Shown: positions 58,801 to 64,000 of the stretch, piece by piece
How the letters are laid out: each line of letters opens with the position of its first letter
Position numbering within the stretch: the first letter of the stretch is position 1
Assembly: GCA_035079385.1 (NCBI GenBank)
Contig: JAVHKY010000016.1
Location: 4,387,501-4,451,500, forward strand
Reading direction: 5' to 3'
DNA from: Aspidiotus rigidus
Taxonomy: Eukaryota > Arthropoda > Insecta > Hemiptera > Diaspididae
Length of the DNA stretch: 64,000 nucleotides
Program-made: the position numbers and the translations under genes
The notes under the pieces: generated by a model
What the model saw: only the letters and a program-made list of their open reading frames with translations
Databases searched by the model: none
Told to the model about the DNA's origin: nothing

Positions 58801-61800
58801 TACAAAATTTTTAAAATTCCCCCTTTTATAGCTTAAAATTCTCCAATTATAATTTACTAAATGTTACAGCTTGCCCCCATGAAACAGGTTTCCTGCTATT
58901 TATTTTTACAGCCTGTGTGGTACCCCCGGTAGGCCTATTCTGTTATCAGTTCGGAGATCTGATGACGTCACGGTCACACGATCTAATGACGTTACGATCT
59001 GGTGACATCACGATGGAGATCTGTGACGTCACGATCATCGTGCCATCACTATCTGATGACGTCACAGAGCTAGTAAAACCACTAATACAGACCTCCTAGA
59101 CCTATAGTATGAAGGAAGCCTAAGACCTAGTACAGAGCTAGGACAAATGCTAGTATAAGCTATTGATAAAGATCTTGTAAGCTCTTATGGTATGAAGGAT
59201 GCCTAGACCTAGTATAAAGGAGGCTTGGACCTAATATACGCCTAGTATAATATGTAGTATAAACCTAGTATAATATACTGCATGAAGCAGAGAGGATAAG
59301 TCCCCCTCCTATCACTTATCAAAATTTTTTTAAGTCCCTTTTTCTTGCCGGACGGCGCCCGGCGCCCGTCATTTTCCTTCAGTTTACCCCCCCCCCCCCC
59401 CCGATAAAACAGGTTCCCTGTTAAATAACTAATCACTGAATCGTTTTAACACTCTGGTACCATAAAACGGAAATGATACGCCAGAATATCTTCAAGTGAT
59501 AATTTTATTGTAATAAGTAAACTTTTCTTGACCACCACCAAACAAGGTTTAGTACCATAAAACGACGACTACAAACGTTGTCTGCGAGTAAGCCCGCAAC
59601 ATAAAATACAGTGTAAAGAATGTAAAAAATACGGATTCTGCGACACTGCTCTTAAAATGAAATATCTCCTATTTGCGAATAAAGGCAAAGGGGGCGCCCT
59701 CTAGATTTACCATAGCGGCGATTTAAAGAAGCTTGCAAAAAAAGTGATGAAGTGAAAAAGGTCATCCAAAAAATCTGAAATTACATTCATCTGAAAGAAA
59801 TATTGAAGGGCAACAAGTTTTGTTCCCGGCATTTTTCATAAAAAATAATTTAAAACGGTTAAATCAATGATTTTATTAGTATGCTGTGTTATGGTAGAAA
59901 ATACCATGATCACTTTTTTCGCAGTACAAGTGGCGCTCCTTGCGGGACCTTTATCCGCGAATAAGAACTCTAAAGAACACGCTTTTTCAAAGGTCTTCAA
60001 TAATTTGTTGAAATCTTATACCCCTTCTAGAGACCTCGAAAATTTTTTGATTGGAAACGAGATTGGTATAAGTAAGTATAATTTAAGAAATTTGACCTAG
60101 ATGCTCCAAGTAAAAACTTTCGCAAGTTTTTGCCGAAAAGAAAAGATCCGGTGTTCAATTTAGAAGCAAGAGAAGAAAGCTGAAGAATATTCCCGGTAAA
60201 CATTGTTCCCACTTGAAGCCCTCAAATGCAGAAGGCTTCAGGGATTCAAAAGGAAAAACGGCCGGCTTCAAATGGGAATTAAATGGGTAATTTTCCCAAA
60301 TGATGCCCGGGGATCCGAAGGGTATCAGATTTATCCCTGTTGAAGCCTTTCCAGCCTAGGAATCCAAAAAGCTTCAACTGGGAAAAAACGGGAACAAGGA
60401 GATCGACGAGGAGTAGTTTTTCCAATTTTTTCGAGGGCTTCAGAGGGGAGACAAATGGTTTACCGGGTTGATAGTTTCCTGCACTACTTCATGGATTGAT
60501 AATTCGATAGTGAAACCACAGAGTCTGTAACAAAAAAGTAAACTTTGAAGAATAATGAATTCTAAAAACTTATTTGCCTACATGCAAGAGAAGAAAGTAT
60601 TGATAGCTAGGCCAAAAACAGAAATTACGAGATAATCGATAATCGTTTTGAGACAAAAGTGTCGGAAGCGGGACTAAGGTATCCTATTATGAGTTACAAG
60701 CATGTGTACATTTGGAAATACAACTCTGTGATGAAAAAGAATTTTAGAACGAAATAATTCCAACACAAAATTCGCCTTTCTATATTTCTTTAATTTGAAG
60801 TATATTATGGTGAGTGGAGAATTTTTAGCGTCCTAATGTTCCTACATTCCTGCACTCCTTTTTTCTCTTTCACGATTCGGAAATTTAAAGGGCGTCTTAT
60901 ATGCGAAGAAATACGGTATAAAAAAGGTATCCTCAGCAAAAACCTTTCAACATTAAATTAATCTCTCTGTCAAAGATTTATATGGTATAAAAGTTCCTTG
61001 TATCCCAATTCTCCTGCGTTTCTGTACTACAAATTTTCCTTTTCATGAGCCAGCGTGCTTTAATAGGTTGGTTTCTTTTGGTGACGCCAAATTTCTGCAT
61101 TTTTCTCTCATCAATTACCCTGCCTGGAATTTCTACACACCCAACCCAGTCCCTACCAATTTACATTATAATGCATAGATATTAATCAACACACGAGAAT
61201 ATTATACTTATGAAACAAATTAGTCCGACGCCATGAATAAATTATAATTTTCTTAGGCGTCCTACACCCTATGAGTAATATGCTACACTCTCAATCTTCT
61301 ATTCTCGCGAGCTAACGTCATCTGTCCTGATGAAATACGTCCAGTTATGAAGTACTTTGAAAAAGCAGAGTCGCAGTGAGCATCTGTACCGCCATGCCTC
61401 GACTTTGGAATCAATATAATGCATAAACAATTGCTCCGACGGGTGGCGTGATCAATTGCGGACAGTATTGAGGAAAGACCACCTTCATCTTTACTCCTGA
61501 TGTATTAGAATTCCGGAAGAAGCAATCATACACGGAGGCCTGTTCCACTGAACTAGTACTTGAAAAGAGACGAACAAAGGCTGCACTGACGAGATAGTGG
61601 AGCACATTGCAAGGCTATATTCAGGATATCGTCTGAGAATACGACGCTTATAAGATGCCTGGTACTGTACTCAACTATCTCAAAAACCTGGGGTACAGTC
61701 CGAAGTGAAGCCTGCGAGAAACCCCGTGTTAAGCCCGGGAATGAGACCGCTTAAATGAAGCTATTTACATCTTGTGAAGTAAATCGACGCGGTAGAAGCT

Positions 61801-62973
61801 GAGATCATCAACCTCAAAATATCGCATTCTCTCTTTATACCTACGTATAACGTATACAAGCGTCTTTCAGTTTTTCTCCGAATGGGAAGATAATTTGAGA
61901 TTTTTTTTGCATATCCCTAGTTTTTCTAGCAACATAGGGTTTGCGAAGGCGTGAGTTTCGTGACCAAGAAATTTTCCACAATAGAGTTGTAAATTAACTC
62001 ACACATACTGTGAGCTTACCATGACTTACCGTAGGATCTTTACACCTGGAGCACTGACAATAGAAATGTTTAGATTTCGCTAGAAAATTTCGACGCGCCA
62101 GGGTGCCCAGTAAAAGAGAAACGTAAGTCGTTGTTATTTCTTCTCCAACAGAAATTGCCTTCGAAGCTTTAATAGTCATTTGATGACTACCGCCGAATTC
62201 GTGAGCTGTATTTGGCGAGCAAGAATGATTCATTGTCGAAGCCATTGGAAATAGTCCTCTCAAGCTCACTCCTTTCGTATTTTTATTATTTGCTAGCGGA
62301 ATTTCAAAAGCATTAGCATCCAACGCTCGGCAAGACGTGTGCATAAACTTTTTGTCCTCTTTTGATATTTTGGCCTCCGTCAAGTTCTCGAGTAATACGA
62401 CCTGTGGGTGCAAAATATAATTATGCATTGAAATAACATTATACTTGATGTACTCGTACCTATGTCGTAATAAAAATCCGTATCTACCTCAAATCCTTGT
62501 TGCGGGCCATTGATTTTATGTAGACGATGGTTAACGATATCCTTGCACAATTTATCGAATTTCAAACAACGAACGGGCGTAACTGACCTTAATAGTTGTA
62601 AATTTTGATTAGTGACTGTATTTTTTCTCAAGTGCGATAAGTAAGTGCATTCGAAGACGTGACGTTCATCATTTTCGCATTGTAACGAACAAACAGGAAG
62701 CGAACAATTGCGGGAGCAGGGTTTCAAATTTTTAATGTTACCGGTATAGCAAACAACACACAGTAATGGTAAATTGGGAGAGGACCTCGGTCCAACAACC
62801 AACGGATAGTCTATAAATATTACGTCACCCGGCTGAAAGCATCTTGTCGCGATCACCCCTTTCCCAGCTAATTTGGATTTCGCAATTGTCCAGCCTACAT
62901 CCTCGGTATCGAATTTATAAAACCGTAAATTGTGTTCTATAATGGATGAAAAAGTTTGCTTGTAATCCTCCAT
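55832..62973 (-). CDS. SET and MYND domain protein, SmydA type
   Basis: Probable protein lysine methyltransferase of the arthropod SmydA/msta group. Five coding exons read from the right: 62,973-62,488; 62,401-62,030; 57,363-57,042; 56,861-56,766; 55,923-55,832. Total 1,368 nt, 455 aa, in frame. The N-terminal SET part carries AGKGVIATRCFQPGDVIF (about 36-53). The MYND zinc finger follows with C72, C75, C86, C90, C95, C99, H105 and C109. The SET core has NHSCSPN at 220-226 and GEEITTTY at 248-255. The post-SET cysteines are CQCSRC at 277-282, continued by a cysteine-bearing insert (LKCRNKSCNDGKLLP). Helical C-terminal exons end IRGDVCLFELSK. The intron between exons 2 and 3 is 4.7 kb and holds repeats. 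A possible 5' exon with a GTAAGT donor lies at 63,142-63,327. Confidence 0.93.
58091..58394 (-). pseudogene. Frameshifted small reading frame inside the LTR-like element
   Basis: On the minus strand ATG at 58,394 opens a frame beginning MENTPSEPFEEVEVDTLTF. After about 45 codons the coding sense continues in another frame through a charged, coiled-coil-like stretch (KQEYARIEEEKKK, GEVERLKKKYFEIK) to a stop at 58,091. One frameshift near 58,250 breaks it. The original product would have been about 95-100 aa. It resembles no family I recognise. Its location between direct repeats suggests it belonged to the element, perhaps as a gag-like or accessory frame. Confidence 0.35.
58477..58671 (+). 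CDS. Small highly basic reading frame, unknown
   Basis: A 64-codon plus-strand frame begins MSETRERENNAKEE, rich in Arg, Lys and Glu, with KKVKRREKERKRERREKK in the middle. It starts 83 bp from the divergent minus-strand frame at 58,394, inside the same direct-repeat-bounded element. The composition could simply reflect the local purine-rich DNA. It has no recognisable domain. Confidence 0.2.
   Translation: MSETRERENNAKEEREEQGEAMAKKAPVSALTKKVKRREKERKRERREKKNSQPTPLVARNCLH
58691..59420. mobile_element. 730-bp element with perfect 17-bp terminal inverted repeats
   Basis: cagggaacctgttttat at 58,691-58,707 is matched by its exact complement at 59,404-59,420, and a related word (gaaacaggtttcctg) occurs at about 58,881. 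The interior has a cluster of TGACGTCA sites, repeated cctagtataa phrases (59,090-59,280) and a C16 run before the right end. No flanking duplication is evident. It is nested inside the LTR-like element. Confidence 0.55.
58955..59066. repeat. TGACGTCA cluster
   Basis: Perfect TGACGTCA octamers lie at 58,963-58,970, 59,024-59,031 and 59,057-59,064, with TGACGTTA (58,987) and TGACATCA (59,003) between. Alternating gatctgatgacgtcac and cgatct phrases suggest decayed short tandem units. The same octamer is repeated at 51.9-52.0 kb. Confidence 0.5.
59867..60183 (+). pseudogene. Small secreted-protein-like frame with a -1 frameshift
   Basis: A plus-strand frame from ATG at 59,867 (or the in-frame ATG at 59,906) starts with a hydrophobic segment and a signal-peptide-like ITFFAVQVALLAGPLSA. 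A lysine-rich mature part follows (HAFSKVFNNLLKSYTP, ENFLIGNEIGISKY). It stops at TAG 60,098-60,100. The -1 frame is open from just before that stop for 29 codons (DLDAPSKNFRKFLPKRKDP…) to TGA at 60,181-60,183. The two frames overlap at AAATTTG (60,088-60,094), a classic X XXY YYZ heptamer in the right phase. Together they would give about 105 aa. It may be a one-base-deleted gene, an assembly error, or a slip. The family is not recognised. It lies in an intron of the SET/MYND gene, on the opposite strand. Confidence 0.35.
60192..60467. mobile_element. 276-bp MITE with ~35-bp terminal inverted repeats
   Basis: The left end cccggtaaacattgttccca...gaagccctc (60,192-60,223) pairs with the right end gagggcttc...aatggtttaccggg (60,433-60,467). 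Internal phrases with gcttca and gggaa recur in both orientations. It begins 9 bp after the stop of the small secreted frame. No clear target duplication is present. Confidence 0.55.
60468..62029. other. Intron sequence, no gene recognised
   Basis: This is the right-hand part of the long intron of the SET/MYND gene. I see no further exon, RNA gene or clear repeat. Confidence 0.45.
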
Positions 62974-63141
62974 GCTGAAGTAGGTTTAAAATCTTCTCTT
63001 ATCTTGCGGTTGTAAACTTCAAGCTTCTCAGATTTCTTGTGAGCACTCTAATTCGCTTCAAGGACTCACTTCATGTACTTATAGAATTCACCGGCACAAT
63101 ATAGATTTTCCATACGACCGAAGTTCAACATTCGTACTTAC

Positions 63142-63327
63142 ACATGTGTTAGGTCTATTAACGGTACCTAATGAACGTTCGCAAAGTAAAATCGAATTTA
63201 AATTCTCGTATTTTTTCGTCCGTGTGATCGACTGCCAATATTCAACCATTCGATTAGTTTTGGCAACAGCGTCAGATATTCTAAAATTTCTAGTCGCTGT
63301 AGATGCAAAAGTGCAATGAATTTCCAA
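63142..63327 (-). other. Candidate first exon upstream of the SET/MYND gene
   Basis: A minus-strand frame from ATG at 63,327 reads …AVAKTNRMVEYWQSITR…LLCERSLGTVNRPNTC and reaches a strong donor, GTAAGT, at 63,141-63,136. An acceptor (cctacttcag) lies one base before the SET/MYND start codon. Joining the two would not keep the frame, so if they are spliced this exon would be 5' untranslated. Otherwise it belongs to a gene I cannot see, or is chance. Confidence 0.2.
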
Positions 63328-63733
63328 GAGAAACGGAGAGAGAAGCGCAAAATTTGACGCGCGTTATTTTAGAAGGAATTTTTGCTGTAGTGAATACTCA
63401 TATGGTGGATACTCATGGAAAAAAAGGTACCTATAGTTTTGTTTATGAGGCCATGAATATTGTGGCAATCGTATCAACGATGATTAAGCCACCAATTCTT
63501 AGCGAGAGAGCCACCACACAGACAAAATCATTCTGAAGCATGATTTGTGAAATCTCAGGGACTCGATGGAAGGAAAAGTGACGTTACGGTATGAGCGAAT
63601 CGCTTAAAGATGTACCGGGAAACATAAAAGTTTTCTAAGTTGAGGAATTCAATCCCGCAGGAGGTGAGATTAACAAGGCTTTCAAAGATTTGCAAGTGGT
63701 GTTGAAAACTAACGTCTGAAAAAAAAAAAAAAA
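63303..63733 (+). pseudogene. Decayed reading frame ending in a poly(A) tract
   Basis: One plus-strand frame runs from ATG 63,303 to TGA 63,717-63,719 with in-frame stops at 63,534, 63,570 and 63,636. On both sides of those stops the codons look coding: THGKKGTYSFVYEAMNIV, then SESLKDVPGNIKVF and EEFNPAGGEINKAFKDLQ. The last stop runs directly into A15 (63,719-63,733). A continuous frame with several stops and a terminal A-run fits a processed retrocopy. I do not recognise the parent protein. Confidence 0.35.
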
Positions 63734-64000
63734 TATGTCAAATGAGGCTAAGTCCAGTAACTTCCTGGACAGGAGATCCATATCACATGGTTCACCTAAG
63801 GACTGCGTCCGCCTGCTCTAAGAGGAATGAAGTCATTAAGATTGTCATGTCTAAACAAGCCGAGCTGTGTAAAAATCGGCCAAGTGATAGACCAACAGTT
63901 TGGAAAAAGAGGTCTCTTGTATAGTTGTACAATAAACCTTATTCTATGGATCGTTGGCTTATCGCTCGGCCGACTTTTACAGAATTTGGGCTGAATGTGG
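63734..64000. other. No gene recognised at the right edge
   Basis: A short frame from ATG near 63,736 and an AATAAA near 63,930 are visible, but nothing can be assigned before the window ends. Confidence 0.3.

Larger units (their letters stand above)
57479..59647. mobile_element. Element bounded by ~184-bp direct repeats (LTR-like)
   Basis: The sequence at 57,479-57,661 recurs in the same orientation at 59,464-59,647 with roughly nine in ten bases identical. Shared phrases are aaaacggaaatgatacgcca, gtaataagtaaacttttctt and gtgtaaagaatgtaaaaaat, and both end ctgcgacact. The 1.8 kb between them carries two small, divergent reading frames, purine-rich DNA and a further inverted-repeat element. 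Equal terminal direct repeats suggest a short LTR-type element, but no protease, integrase or reverse transcriptase is visible and no primer-binding site was identified. It lies in the long intron of the SET/MYND gene. Confidence 0.5.

Noticed and set aside
1..64000. CRISPR arrays, bacterial operons, prophage or integron structures
   Set aside because: Spliced genes, poly(A) signals and eukaryotic transposons show nuclear DNA. The regular 100-bp array at 54 kb has no unique spacers of uniform length and is inverted at its middle.

Overview
The window is nuclear DNA from an animal, almost certainly an insect. The coding genes are split by spliceosomal introns with GT-AG borders, AATAAA signals follow stop codons, and DNA transposons, LINEs and tRNA-derived repeats fill the spaces. 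One gene belongs to the SmydA type of SET/MYND proteins, which is expanded in arthropods. The DNA is AT-rich. A sap-feeding hemipteran such as a scale insect or mealybug would fit the style of the sequence, but that is a guess and not something shown here.

Five genes can be read exon by exon. (1) PTPA, the phosphatase 2A activator: minus strand, 22,563-24,160, eight coding exons, 342 aa. (2) PWP1, a WD40 ribosome-biogenesis/chromatin protein: plus strand, 24,804-26,243, one exon, 479 aa, divergent from PTPA across about 640 bp. (3) A CTD small phosphatase (SCP/CTDSP type): plus strand, 28,241-30,599, six coding exons, 286 aa, with a long AT-rich 3' untranslated region. (4) A 1-Cys peroxiredoxin of the PRDX6 type: minus strand, 36,254-52,595, five coding exons, 223 aa, spread over 16 kb because its introns are loaded with mobile elements. 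(5) A SET/MYND protein of the SmydA type: minus strand, 55,832-62,973, five coding exons, 455 aa, with a 4.7 kb intron that hosts a direct-repeat-bounded element and a small secreted-protein reading frame. All five exon chains keep frame and end in a stop. These are ordinary housekeeping or signalling genes with no operon-like logic.

Region by region: 1-22.5 kb has no gene I can support. It holds MITE-like inverted repeats (7.07, 7.7, 11.6, 12.2, 12.55, 16.4 kb) and a dispersed repeat at 2.3-2.9 kb. 22.5-33 kb is the compact gene cluster. 33-36 kb is intergenic, with a cluster of TATCGATA sites. 36-52.6 kb is the peroxiredoxin gene with LINE fragments, a 0.5 kb palindrome, a 3.2 kb terminal-inverted-repeat element inserted into a LINE and itself carrying another element, and a 1.95 kb element holding a tRNA-derived palindrome. 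54.2-55.35 kb is a striking GC-rich inverted tandem array of a CCGCGGACACCGCGG motif joined to LINE pieces. 55.8-63 kb is the SET/MYND gene. 63.3-63.73 kb holds a decayed, poly(A)-tailed reading frame.

The most unusual items are the CCGCGG inverted tandem array, the layered nested transposons, the tRNA-derived head-to-head palindrome, the AAATTTG slip-site-like frameshift in a small secreted reading frame, and the loss of phospholipase residues in the peroxiredoxin.
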